This document shows, piece after piece, positions 29,311-42,400 of a stretch of DNA of 64,000 nucleotides. The translations under genes were made by a program, and so were the position numbers. Position 1 is the stretch's first letter. The number at the start of each line of letters is the position of its first letter. Where the stretch lies: contig CM037474.1 in NCBI GenBank assembly GCA_021014325.1, positions 4,840,488-4,904,487 on the forward strand, read 5' to 3'. The notes under the pieces were generated by a model. The model searched no databases, had not been told where the DNA came from, and worked only from the letters and a program-made list of their open reading frames with translations. Source of the stretch: Plazaster borealis (Eukaryota; Echinodermata; Asteroidea; Forcipulatida; Labidiasteridae).

Positions 29311-29549
29311 GGGCCCAATTTCATAGAGCTGCTAAGCACAACAATTTGCCGAGCATGAAATTTCTTCCTTGATAAAAACAGGATTACCAACCAAATTTCC
29401 ACGTGATTTTCAGGCCAAGCAAACAACAGCTGAATACAAACAAGCAAAATGAAACACATGGAAATGTGGTTGGTAAGCCTGTTTTTATCAAGGAAGAAAT
29501 TTCATGCTAAGCAAATTGTTGTGCTTAGCAGCTTTATGAAATTGGGCCC
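29311..29549. mobile_element. GGCCCAATTTCAT fold-back, family G, copy 2 (inside a monomer)
   Basis: GGGCCCAATTTCATAGAGCT...GCTTTATGAAATTGGGCCC, 239 bp, with near-identical arms (GCTAAGCACAACAATTTG and inverse). It splits the monomer landmark GGCCAGG/GAGTAGGG, which continues directly on both sides. Confidence 0.85.
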
Positions 29550-30145
29550 TGGAAGTAGGGTTGCTATCCCCAAAAGAACCAACTGGGGCTACGTATTAAC
29601 AAATTCAAGAAATTTGCTGAATAAAAGGGTTTGAAATAAGTTCTTCGGTATGTTTGACAATAACTCCTGAACTAAGCATGCTGGAGACACAAATCTTGTG
29701 TCAAAATCTGCCTCGCATATCCTTGCATCCAAAAATCAAAGTTTTATGGCCACTTTGTGCCATCTTCAGACAGGAAATGACCAACAAGTGGGGATACTTA
29801 GAATGCTCCATAAAAGCATACTCAACGGGATTTGTGTACAAAGAGCTGTCAAAGAGACAAATTAAAAGTAAGAACAGTCGGATCACCCTCAAAATATTGC
29901 TGGATTTGCACAAGTGTTATACCATTGGAAAGCCCATTCCAAAGGCTCTCCTCTCGTTTCTGTCACCATTTCGTAGGCGACCCAAGCGGCCAAGAAGTAT
30001 GGTTACAATACCACCCCCAAATTTACCAACTGGGGCTACGTATTAACAAAAGCAAGACATGTTTCTGGCCAAATAAAAAAGTTTGAAAAACAATCTGCGG
30101 TTTGCGCGGACACTTTGGTGCTTTTGGAGTCTTGCTGTGAAACAC

Positions 30146-30365
30146 AAATAGTAGTAAACTTGCGGGTACAACCATGTGTAAAATCTCACCAGCAAGACAT
30201 TTCCTGCCGAATAATGGTTTGAAATCAATTTTGCGCTATGGTTGACAATAACTATAAATAGTAGTAAACTTGCGGGTACAACCACGTGTAAAATCTCACC
30301 AGCAAGACATTTCCTGCCGAATAATGGTTTGAAATCAATTTTGCGCTATGGTTGACAATAATTCA
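30146..30365. repeat. 110-bp direct duplication joining satellite and repeat block
   Basis: Two adjacent 110-bp units, each made of GTAGTAAACTTGCGGGTACA (also at 11741) followed by satellite-derived TGCCGAATAATGGTTTGAAA and GCGCTATGGTTGACAATAA. Confidence 0.85.
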
Positions 30366-30485
30366 AAAACTAAGAATGCTAGACATACAATTTTTTCCCC
30401 ATAATCTGCCTCGCATATCCCTGCACCGAAAATTAAAGTGTTGTTGCCATTTTGCACCATCTTCAGACCGGAAATTACCAGCAAG

Positions 30486-33400
30486 GGCTCTCTCCTCGTC
30501 CTAGTTTCGTTTCTCTGACCATTTTGTAGGCAAGGCGAGCGGCCAGGGAGTAGGGTTGCTACCACCACCAACTGGGGCTGCGTATGAACACGTACACATG
30601 CAAGACATAAATACCCGCCGAATAATGGTTTGAAACAAAGTCTGCGCTATGTTTGACAATAACTCCTGAACTAAGCACGCTAGAGACACAAAATTTATAT
30701 CAAACTCTGCCTCTCATATCCCTAAATCCGAAAATCAACATTTTATGTCCGCCTTGTGCCATCTCCATACCGGAAATGACCAGCAAGTGGGATACTCAGA
30801 ATGCTCCTCAGAATCATGTTCAATGTGATTTTTGTGCACAGAGCAGTTAAAGAGAGAAAGACAAAGTAAGCACGGCCAAATCACCCTCAGAATAATGCAG
30901 GATTTGCACAAGTTTTATACCATTGGAAAGCCTATCTTAAAGGCTCTCTCCTCGATCTAGTTTCGATTCTCTGACCATTTTGTAGGCGAGGCGAGCGGCC
31001 AGGGAGTAGGGTTGCTACCACCACCAACTGGGGCTGCGTATGAACACGTACACATGCAAGACATAAATACCCGCCGAATAATGGTTTGAAACAAAGTCTG
31101 CGCTATGTTTGACAATAACTCCTGAACTAAGCATCCTAGAGACACAAAATTTATATCAAACTCTGCCTCTCATATCCCTCAATCCGAAAATCAACATTTT
31201 ATGTCCGCCTTGTGCCATCTTCATACCGGAAATGACCAGCAAGTGGGGATACTCAGAATTCTCCTCAGAAGCATGTTCAATGGGATTTTTGTGCACAGAG
31301 CAGTCAAAGAGAGAAACACAAAGTAAGCACGGCCAAACCATCCTCAGAATAACGCAGGATTTGCACAAGTTTTATACCATTGGAAAGCTTATCTCAATGG
31401 CTCTCCCCTCGTCCTAGTTTCGTTTCTCTGACCATTTTGTAGGCAAGGCGAGCGGCCAGGGAGTAGGGTTGCTACCACCACCAACTGGGGATGCGTATGA
31501 ACACGTACACATGCAAGACATAAATACCCGCCGAATAATGGTTTGAAACAAAGTCTGCGCTATGTTTGACAATAACTCCTCAACTAAGCATGTTAGAGAC
31601 ACAAAATTTATATCAAACTCTGCCTCTCATATCCCTAAATCCGAAAATCAACATTTTATGTCCGCCTTGTGCCATCTTCATACCGTAAATGAACAGCAAG
31701 TGGGGATACTCAGAATTCTCCTCAGAAGCATGTTCAATGGGATTTTTGTGAACAGAGCAGTCAAACAGAGAAACACAAAGTAAGCACGGCCAAATCATCC
31801 TCAGAATAATGCAGGATTTGCACAAGTTTTATACCATTAGAAAGCCTATCTCAAGGGCTCTCTCCTCGTCCTAGTTTTGTTTCTCTGACCATTTTGTAGG
31901 CAAGGCGAGCGGCCAGGGAGTAGGGTTGCTACCACCACCAACTGGGGCTGCGTATGAACACGTACACATGCAAGACATAAATACCCGTCGAATAATGGTT
32001 TGAAACAAAGTCTGCGCTATGTTTGACAATAACTCCTCAACTAAGCATGCTAGAGACACAAAATCTATATCAAACTTTGCCTCTCATATCCCTAAATCCG
32101 AAAATCAACATTTTATGTCCGCCTTGTGCCATCTCCATACCGGAAATGACCAGCAAGTGGCGATACTCAGAATTCTCCTCAGAAGCATGTTCAATGGGAT
32201 TTTTGTGCACAGAGCAGTCAAAGAGAGAAACACAAAGTAAGCACGGCCAAATCATCCTCAGAATAATGCAGGATTTGCACAAGTTTTATACCATTAGAAA
32301 GCCTATCTCAAGGGCTCTCTCCTCGTCCTAGTTTCGTTTCTCTGACCATTTTGTAGGCAAGGCGAGCGGCCAGGGAGTAGGGTTGCTACCACCACCAACT
32401 GGGGCTGCGTATGAACACGTACACATGCAAGACATAAATACCCGCCGAATAATGGTTTGAAACAAAGTCTGCGCTATGTTTGACAATAACTCCTGAACTA
32501 AGCATCCTAGAGACACAAAATTTATATCAAACTCTGCCTCTCATATCCCTAAATCCGAAAATCAACATTTTATGTCCGCCTTGTGCCATCTTCATACCGG
32601 AAATGACCAGCAAGTGGGGATACTCAGAATTCTCCTCAGAAGCATGTTCAATGGGATTTTTGTGCACAGAGCAGTCAAAGAGAGAAACACAAAGTAAGCA
32701 CGGCCAAACCATCCTCAGAATAACGCAGGATTTGCACAAGTTTTATACCATTGGAAAGCTTATCTCAATGGCTCTCCCCTCGTCCTAGTTTCGTTTCTCT
32801 GACCATTTTGTAGGCAAGGCGAGCGGCCAGGGAGTAGGGTTGCTACCACCACCAACTGGGGATGCGTATGAACACGTACACATGCAAGACATAAATACCC
32901 GCCGAATAATGGTTTGAAACAAAGTCTGCGCTATGTTTGACAATAACTCCTCAACTAAGCATGTTAGAGACACAAAATTTATATCAAACTCTACCTCTCA
33001 TATCCCTAAATCCGAAAATCAACATTTTATGTCCGCCTTGTGCCATCTTCATACCGTAAATAAACAGCAAGTGGGGATACTCAGAATTCTCCTCAGAAGC
33101 ATGTTCAATGGGATTTTTGTGCACAGAGCAGTCAAACAGAGAAACACAAAGTAAGCACGGCCAAATCATCCTCAGAATAATGCAGGATTTGCACAAGTTC
33201 TATACCATTAGAAAGCCTATCTCAAGGGCTCTCTCCTCGTCCTAGTTTCGTTTCTCTGACCATTTTGTAGGCAAGGCGAGCGGCCAGGGAGTAGGGTTGC
33301 TACCACCACCAACTGGGGCTGCGTATGAACACGTACACATGCAAGACATAAATACCCGCCGAATAATGGTTTGAAACAAAGTCTGCGCTATGTTTGACAA

Positions 33401-36400
33401 TAACTCCTCAACTAAGCATGCTAGAGACACAAAATTTATATCAAACTCTGCCTCTCATATCCCTAAATCCGAAAATCAACATTTTATGTCCGCCTTGTGC
33501 CATCTTCATACCGGAAATTACCAGCAAGTGGCGATACTCAGAATTCTCCTCAGAAGCATGTTCAATGGGATTTTTGTGCACAGAGCAGTCAAAGAGAGAA
33601 ACACAAAGTAAGCACGGCCAAATCATCCTCAGAATAATGCAGGATTTGCACAAGTTTTATACCATTAGAAAGCCTATCTCAAGGGCTCTCTCCTCGTCCT
33701 AGTTTTGTTTCTCTGACCATTTTGTAGGCAAGGCGAGCGGCCAGGGAGTAGGGTTGCTACCACCACCAACTGGGGCTGCGTATGAACACGTACACATGCA
33801 AGACATAAATACCCGCCGAATAATGGTTTGAAACAAAGTCTGCGCTATGTTTGACAATAACTCCTCAACTAAGCATGCTAGAGACACAAAATCTATATCA
33901 GACTTTGCCTCTCATATCCCTAAATCCGAAAATCAACATTTTATGTCCGCCTTGTGCCATCTCCATACCGGAAATGACCAGCAAGTGGGGATACTCAGAA
34001 TTCTCCTCAGAAGCATGTTCAATGGGATTTTTGTGCACAGAGCAGTCAAAGAGAGAAACACAAAGTAAGCACGGCCAAATCATCCTCAGAATAATGCAGG
34101 ATTTGCACAAGTTTTATACCATTAGAAAGCCTATCTCAAGGGCTCTCTCCTCGTCCTTGTTTCGTTTCTCTGACCATTTTGTAGGCAAGGCGAGCGGCCA
34201 GGGAGTAGGGTTGCTACCACCACCAACTGGGGCTGCGTATGAACACGTACACATGCAAGACATAAATACCCGCCGAATAATGGTTTGAAACAAAGTCTGC
34301 GCTATGTTTGACAATAACTCCTGAACTAAGCATCCTAGGGACACAAAATTTATATCAAACTCTGCCTCTCATATCCCTAAATCCGAAAATCAACATTTTA
34401 TGTCCGCCTTGTGCCATCTTCATACCGGAAATGACCAGCAAGTGGGGATACTCAGAATTCTCCTCAGAAGCATGTTCAATGGGATTTTTGTGCACAGAGC
34501 AGTCAAAGAGAGAAACACAAAGTAAGCACGGCCAAACCATCCTCAGAATAACGCAGGATTTGCACAAGTTTTATACCATTGGAAAGCTTATCTCAATGGC
34601 TCTCTCCTCGTCCTAGTTTCGTTTCTCTGACCATTTTGTAGGCAAGGCGAGCGGCCAGGGAGTAGGGTTGCTACCACCACCAACTGGGGATGCGTATGAA
34701 CACGTACACATGCAAGACATAAATACCCGCCGAATAATGGTTTGAAACAAAGTCTGCGCTATGTTTGACAATAACTCCTCAACTAAGCATGTTAGAGACA
34801 CAAAATTTATATCAAACTCTGCCTCTCATATCCCTAAATCCGAAAATCAACATTTTATGTCCGCCTTGTGCCATCTTCATACCGTAAATGACCAGCAAGT
34901 GGGGATACTCAGAATTCTCCTCAGAAGCATGTTCAATGGGATTTTTGTGCACAGAGCAGTCAAAGAGAGAAACACAAAGTAAGCACGGCCAAATCATCCT
35001 CAGAATAATGCAGGATTTGCACAAGTTTTATACCATTAGAAAGCCTATCTCAAGGGCTCTCTCCTCGTCCTAGTTTCGTTTCTCTGACCATTTTGTAGGC
35101 AAGGCGAGCGGCCAGGGAGTAGGGTTGCTACCACCACCAACTGGGGCTGCGTATGAACACGTACACATGCAAGACATAAATACCCGCCGAATAATGGTTT
35201 GAAACAAAGTCTGCGCTATGTTTGACAATAACTCCTGAACTAAGCATGCTAGAGACACAAAGTTTATATCAAACTCTGCCTCTCATATCCCTAAATCCGA
35301 AAATCAACATTTTATGTCCGCCTTGTGCCATCTTCATATCGGAAATGACCAGCAAGTGGCGATACTCAGAATTCTCCTCAGAAGCATGTTCAATGGGATT
35401 TTTGTGCACAGAGCAGTCAAAGAGAGAAACACAGAGTAAGCACGGCCAAATCATCCTCAGAATAATGCAGAATTTGCACAAGTTCTATACCATTAGAAAG
35501 CCTATCTCAAGGGCTCTCTCCTCGTTCTAGTTTCGTTTCTCTGACCATTCTGTAGGCAAGGCGAGCGGCCAGGGAGTAGGGTTGCTACCACCACCAACTG
35601 GGGCTGCGTATGAACACGTACACATGCAAGACATAAATACCCGCCGAATAATGGTTTGAAACAAAGTCTGCGCTATGTTTGACAATAACTCCTCAACTAA
35701 GCATCCTAGGGACACAAAATTTATATCAAACTCTGCCTCTCATATCCCTAAATCCGAAAATCAACATTTTATGTCCGCCTTGTGCCATCTTCATACCGGA
35801 AATGACCAGCAAGTGGGGATACTCAGAATTCTCCTCAGAAGCATGTTCAATGGGATTTTTGTGCACAGAGCAGTCAAAGAGAGAAACACAAAGTAAGCAC
35901 GGCCAAACCATCCTCAGAATAACGCAGGATTTGCACAAGTTTTATACCATTGGAAAGCTTATCTCAATGGCTCTCTCCTCGTCCTAGTTTCGTTTCTCTG
36001 ACCATTTTGTAGGCAAGGCGAGCGGCCAGGGAGTAGGGTTGCTACCACCACCAACTGGGGATACGTATGAACACGTACACATGCAAGACATAAATACCCG
36101 CCGAATAATGGTTTGAAACAAAGTCTGCGCTATGTTTGACAATAACTCCTCAACTAAGCATGTTAGAGACACAAAATTTATATCAAACTCTGCCTCTCAT
36201 ATCCCTAAATCCGAAAATCAACATTTTATGTCCGCCTTGTGCCATCTTCATACCGTAAATGACCAGCAAGTGGGGATACTCAGAATTCTCCTCAGAAGCA
36301 TGTTCAATGGGATTTTTGTGAACAGAGCAGTCAAAGAGAGAAACACAAAGTAAGCACGGCCAAATCATCCTCAGAATAATGCAGGATTTGCACAAGTTTT

Positions 36401-39400
36401 ATACCATTAGAAAGCCTATCTCAAGGGCTCTCTCCTCGTCCTAGTTTCGTTTCTCTGACCATTTTGTAGGCAAGGCGAGCGGCCAGGGAGTAGGGTTGCT
36501 ACCACCACCAACTGGGGCTGCGTATGAACACGTACACATGCAAGACATAAATACCCGCCGAATAATGGTTTGAAACAAAGTCTGCGCTATGTTTGACAAT
36601 AACTCCTGAACTAAGCATGCTAGAGACACAAAGTTTATATCAAACTCTGCCTCTCATATCCCTAAATCCGAAAATCAACATTTTATGTCCGCCTTGTGCC
36701 ATCTTCATATCGGAAATGACCAGAAAGTGGCGATACTCAGAATTCTCCTAAGAAGCATGTTCAATGGGATTTTTGTGCACAGAGCAGTCAAAGAGAGAAA
36801 CACAGAGTAAGCACGGCCAAATCATCCTCAGAATAATGCAGAATTTGCACAAGTTCTATACCATTAGAAAGCCTATCTCAAGGGCTCTCTCCTCGTCCTA
36901 GTTTCGTTTCTCTGACCATTCTGTAGGCAAGGCGAGCGGCCAGGGAGTAGGGTTGCTACCACCACCAACTGGGGCTGCGTATGAACACGTACACATGCAA
37001 GACATAAATACCCGCCGAATAATGGTTTGAAACAAAGTCTGCGCTATGTTTGACAATAACTCCTGAACTAAGCATCCTAGAGACACAAAATTTATATCAA
37101 ACTCTGCCTCTCATATCCCTAAATCCGAAAATCAACATTTTATGTCCGCCTTGTGCCATCTTCATACCGGAAATGACCAGCAAGTGGGGATACTCAGAAT
37201 TCTCCTCAGAAGCATGTTCAATGGGATTTTTGTGCACAGAGCAGTCAAAGAGAGAAACACAAAGTAAGCACGGCCAAACCATCCTCAGAATAACGCAGGA
37301 TTTGCACAAGTTTTATACCATTGGAAAGCTTATCTCAATGGCTCTCTCCTCGTTCTAGTTTCGTTTCTCTGACCATTTTGTAGGCAAGGCGAGCGGCCAG
37401 GGAGTAGGGTTGCTACCACCACCAACTGGGGCTGCGTATGAACACGTACACATGCAAGACATAAATACCCGCCGAATAATGGTTTGAAACAAAGTCTGCG
37501 CTATGTTTGACAATAACTCCTCAACTAAGCATGTTAGAGACACAAAATTTATATCAAACTCTGCCTCTCATATCCCTAAATCCGAAAATCAACATTTTAT
37601 GTCCGCCTTGTGCCATCTTCATACCGGAAATGACCAGCAAGTGGGGAAACTCAGAATATTCCTCAGAAGCATGTTCAATGGGATTTTTGTGCACAGAGCA
37701 GTCAAAGAGAGAAACACAAAGTAAGCACGGCCAAATCATCCTCAGAATAATGCAGGATTTGCACAAGTTTTATACCATTAGAAAGCCTATCTCAAGGGCT
37801 CTCTCCTCGTCCTAGTTTCGTTTCTCTGACCATTTTGTAGGCAAGGCGAGCGGCCAGGGAGTAGGGTTGCTACCACCACCAACTGGGGCTGCGTATGAAC
37901 ACGTACACATGCAAGACATAAATACCCGCCGAATAATGGTTTGAAACAAAGTCTGCGCTATGTTTGACAATAACTCCTGAACTAAGCATCCTAGAGACAC
38001 AAAATTTACATCAAACTCTGCCTCTCATATCCCTAAATCCGAAAATCAACATTTTATGTCCGCCTTGTGCCATCTTCATACCGGAAATGACCAGCAAGTG
38101 GGGATACTCAGAATTCTCCTCAGAAGCATGTTCAATGGGATTTTTGTGCACAGAGCAGTCAAAGAGAGAAACACAAAGTAAGCATGGCCAAACCATCCTC
38201 AGAATAACGCAGGATTTGCACAAGTTTTATACCATTGGAAAGCTTATCTCAATGGCTCTCTCCTCGTCCTAGTTTCGTTTCTCTGACCATTTTGTAGGCA
38301 AGGCGAGCGGCCAGGGAGTAGGGTTGCTACCACCACCAACTGGGGATGCGTATGAACACGCACACATGCAAGACATAAATACCCGCCGAATAATGGTTTG
38401 AAACAAAGTCTGCGCTATGTTTGACAATAACTCCTCAACTAAGCATGTTAGAGACACAAAATTTACATCAAACTCTGCCTCTCATATCCCTAAATCCGAA
38501 AATCAACATTTTTTATCCATATTGTGCCATCTTCATATCGGAAATGACCAGCAAGTGGCGATACTCAGAATTCTCCTCAGAAGCATGTTCAATGGGATTT
38601 TTGTGAACAGAGCAGTCAAAGAGAGAAACACAAAGTAAGCACGGCCAAATCATCCTCAGAATAATGCAGGATTTGCACAAGTTTTATACCATTAGAAAGC
38701 CTATCTCAAGGGCTCTCTCCTCGTCCTAGTTTCGTTTCTCTGACCATTTTGTAGGCAAGGCGAGCGGCCAGGGAGTAGGGTTGCTACCACCACCAACTGG
38801 GGCTGCGTATGAACACGTACACATGCAAGACATAAATACCCGCCGAATAATGGTTTGAAACAAAGTCTGCGCTATGTTTGACAATAACTCCTCAACTAAG
38901 CATGCTACAGACACAAAATCTATATCAAACTTTGCCTCTCATATCCCTAAATCCGAAAATCAACATTTTATGTCCGCCTTGTGCCATCTCCATACCGGAA
39001 ATGACCAGCAAGTGGGGATACTCAGAATTCTCCTCAGAAGCATGTTCAATGGGATTTTTGTGCACAGAGCAGTCAAAGAGAGAAACACAAAGTAAGCACG
39101 GCCAAATCATCCTCAGAATAATGCAGGATTTGCACAAGTTTTATACCATTAGAAAGCCTATCTCAAGGGCTCTCTCCTCGTCCTAGTTTCGTTTCTCTGA
39201 CCATTTTGTAGGCAAGGCGAGCGGCCAGGAGTAGGGTTGCTACCACCACCAACTGGGGCTGCGTATGAACACGTACACATGCAAGACATAAATACCCGCC
39301 GAATAATGGTTTGAAACAAAGTCTGCGCTATGTTTGACAATAACTCCTCAACTAAGCATGCTAGAGACACAAAATTTATATCAAACTCTGCCTCTCATAT

Positions 39401-42400
39401 CCCTAAATCCGAAAATCAACATTTTATGTCCGCCTTGTGCCATCTCCATACCGGAAATGACCAGCAAGTGGGATACTCAGAATTCTCCTCAGAAGCATGT
39501 TCAATGGGATTTTTGTGCACAGAGCAGTCAAAGAGAGAAACACAAAGTAAGCACGGCCAAATCATCCTCAGAATAATGCAGGATTTGCACAAGTTTTATA
39601 CCATTAGAAAGCCTATCTCAAGGGCTCTCTCCTCGTCCTAGTTTCGTTTCTCTGACCATTTTGTAGGCAAGGCGAGCGGCCAGGGAGTAGGGTTGCTACC
39701 ACCACCAACTGGGGCTGCGTATGAACACGTACACATGCAAGACATAAATACCCGCCGAATAATGGTTTGAAACAAAGTCTGCGCTATGTTTGACAATAAC
39801 TCCTGAACTAAGCATCCTAGAGACACAAAATTTATATCAAACTCTGCCTCTCATATCCCTAAATCCGAAAATCAACATTTTATGTCCGCCTTGTGCCATC
39901 TTCATACCGGAAATGACCAGCAAGTGGGGATACTCAGAATTCTCCTCAGAAGCATGTTCAATGGGATTTTTGTGCACAGAGCAGTCAAAGAGAGAAACAC
40001 AAAGTAAGCACGGCCAAATCATCCTCAGAATAATGCAGGATTTGCACAAGTTCTATACCATTAGAAAGCCTATCTCAAGGGCTCTCTCCTCGTCCTAGTT
40101 TCGTTTCTCTGACCATTTTGTAGGCAAGGCGAGCGGCCAGGGAGTAGGGTTGCTACCACCACCAACTGGGGCTGCGTATGAACACGTACACATGCAAGAC
40201 ATAAATACCCGCCGAATAATGGTTTGAAACAAAGTCTGCGCTATGTTTGACAATAACTCCTGAACTAAGCATCCTAGAGACACAAAATTTATATCAAACT
40301 CTGCCTCTCATATCCCTAAATCCGAAAATCAACATTTTATGTCCGCCTTGTGCCATCTTCATACCGGAAATGACCAGCAAGTGGGGATACTCAGAATTCT
40401 CCTCAGAAGCATGTTCAATGGGATTTTTGTGCACAGAGCAGTCAAAGAGAGAAACACAAAGTAAGCACGGCCAAACCATCCTCAGAATAACGCAGGATTT
40501 GCACAAGTTTTATACCATTGGAAAGCTTATCTCAATGGCTCTCTCCTCGTCCTAGTTTCGTTTCTCTGACCATTTTGTAGGCAAGGCGAGCGGCCAGGGA
40601 GTAGGGTTGCTACCACCACCAACTGGGGCTGCGTATGAACACGTACACATGCAAGACATAAATACCCGCCGAATAATGGTTTGAAACAAAGTCTGCGCTA
40701 TGTTTGACAATAACTCCTCAACTAAGCATGTTACAGACACAAAATTTATATCAAACTCTGCCTCTCATATCCCTAAATCCGAAAATCAACATTTTATGTC
40801 CGCCTTGTGCCATCTTCATACCGGAAATGACCAGCAAGTGGCGATACTCAGAATTCTCCTCAGAAGCATGTTCAATGGGATTTTTGTGCACAGAGCAGTC
40901 AAAGAGAGAAACACAAAGTAAGCACGGCCAAATCATCCTCAGAATAATGCAGGATTTGCACAAGTTTTATACCATTAGAAAGCCTATCTCAAGGGCTCTC
41001 TCCTCGTCCTAGTTTCGTTTCTCTGACCATTTTGTAGGCAAGGCGAGCGGCCAGGGAGTAGGGTTGCTACCACCACCAACTGGGGCTGCGTATGAACACG
41101 TACACATGCAAGACATAAATACCCGCCGAATAATGGTTTGAAACAAAGTCTGCGCTATGTTTGACAATAACTCCTGAACTAAGCATGCTAGAGACACAAA
41201 ATTTATATCAAACTCTGCCTCTCATATCCCTAAATCCGAAAATCAACATTTTATGTCCGCCTTGTGCCATCTTCATACCGGAAATGACCAGCAAGTGGGG
41301 ATACTCAGAATTCTCCTCAGAAGCATGTTCAATGGGATTTTTGTGCACAGAGCAGTCAAAGAGAGAAACACAAAGTAAGCACGGCCAAATCATCCTCAGA
41401 ATAATGCAGGATTTGCACAAGTTCTATACCATTAGAAAGCCTATCTCAAGGGCTCTCTCCTCGTCCTAGTTTCGTTTCTCTGACCATTTTGTAGGCAAGG
41501 CGAGCGGCCAGGGAGTAGGGTTGCTACCACCACCAACTGGGGCTGCGTATGAACACGTACACATGCAAGACATAAATACCCGCCGAATAATGGTTTGAAA
41601 CAAAGTCTGCGCTATGTTTGACAATAACTCCTGAACTAAGCATGCTAGAGACACAAAATTTATATCAAACTCTGCCTCTCATATCCCTAAATCCGAAAAT
41701 CAACATTTTATGTCCGCCTTGTGCCATCTTCATACCGGAAATGACCAGCAAGTGGGGATACTCAGAATTCTCCTCAGAAGCATGTTCAATGGGATTTTTG
41801 TGCACAGAGCAGTCAAAGAGAGAAACACAAAGTAAGCACGGCCAAATCATCCTCAGAATAATGCAGGATTTGCACAAGTTTTATACCATTAGAAAGCCTA
41901 TCTCAAGGGCTCTCTCCTCGTCCTAGTTTCGTTTCTCTGACCATTTTGTAGGCAAGGCGAGCGGCCAGGGAGTAGGGTTGCTACCACCACCAACTGGGGC
42001 TGCGTATGAACACGTACACATGCAAGACATAAATACCCGCCGAATAATGGTTTGAAACAAAGTCTGCGCTATGTTTGACAATAACTCCTCAACTAAGCAT
42101 GCTAGAGACACAAAATTTATATCAAACTCTGCCTCTCATATCCCTAAATCCGAAAATCAACATTTTATGTCCGCCTTGTGCCATCTTCATACCGGAAATG
42201 ACCAGCAAGTGGCGATACTCAGAATTCTCCTCAGAAGCATGTTCAATGGGATTTTTGTGCACAGAGCAGTCAAAGAGAGAAACACAAAGTAAGCACGGCC
42301 AAATCATCCTCAGAATAATGCAGGATTTGCACAAGTTCTATACCATTAGAAAGCCTATCTCAAGGGCTCTCTCCTCGTCCTAGTTTCGTTTCTCTGACCA

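Larger units (their letters stand above)
28940..30485. repeat. Decayed satellite monomers at the array edge
   Basis: Recognisable but strongly diverged 457-bp-type monomers, with landmarks such as CAGACAGGAAATGACC, TGCACAAGTGTTATACCATT and AACTGGGGCTACGTATTAAC. They are broken by a fold-back insertion (29311-29549), a 110-bp local duplication, and an internal deletion at about 30484 where the sequence jumps between two CAAG tetranucleotides, losing about 210 bp of monomer. Divergence falls towards the right. Confidence 0.8.
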
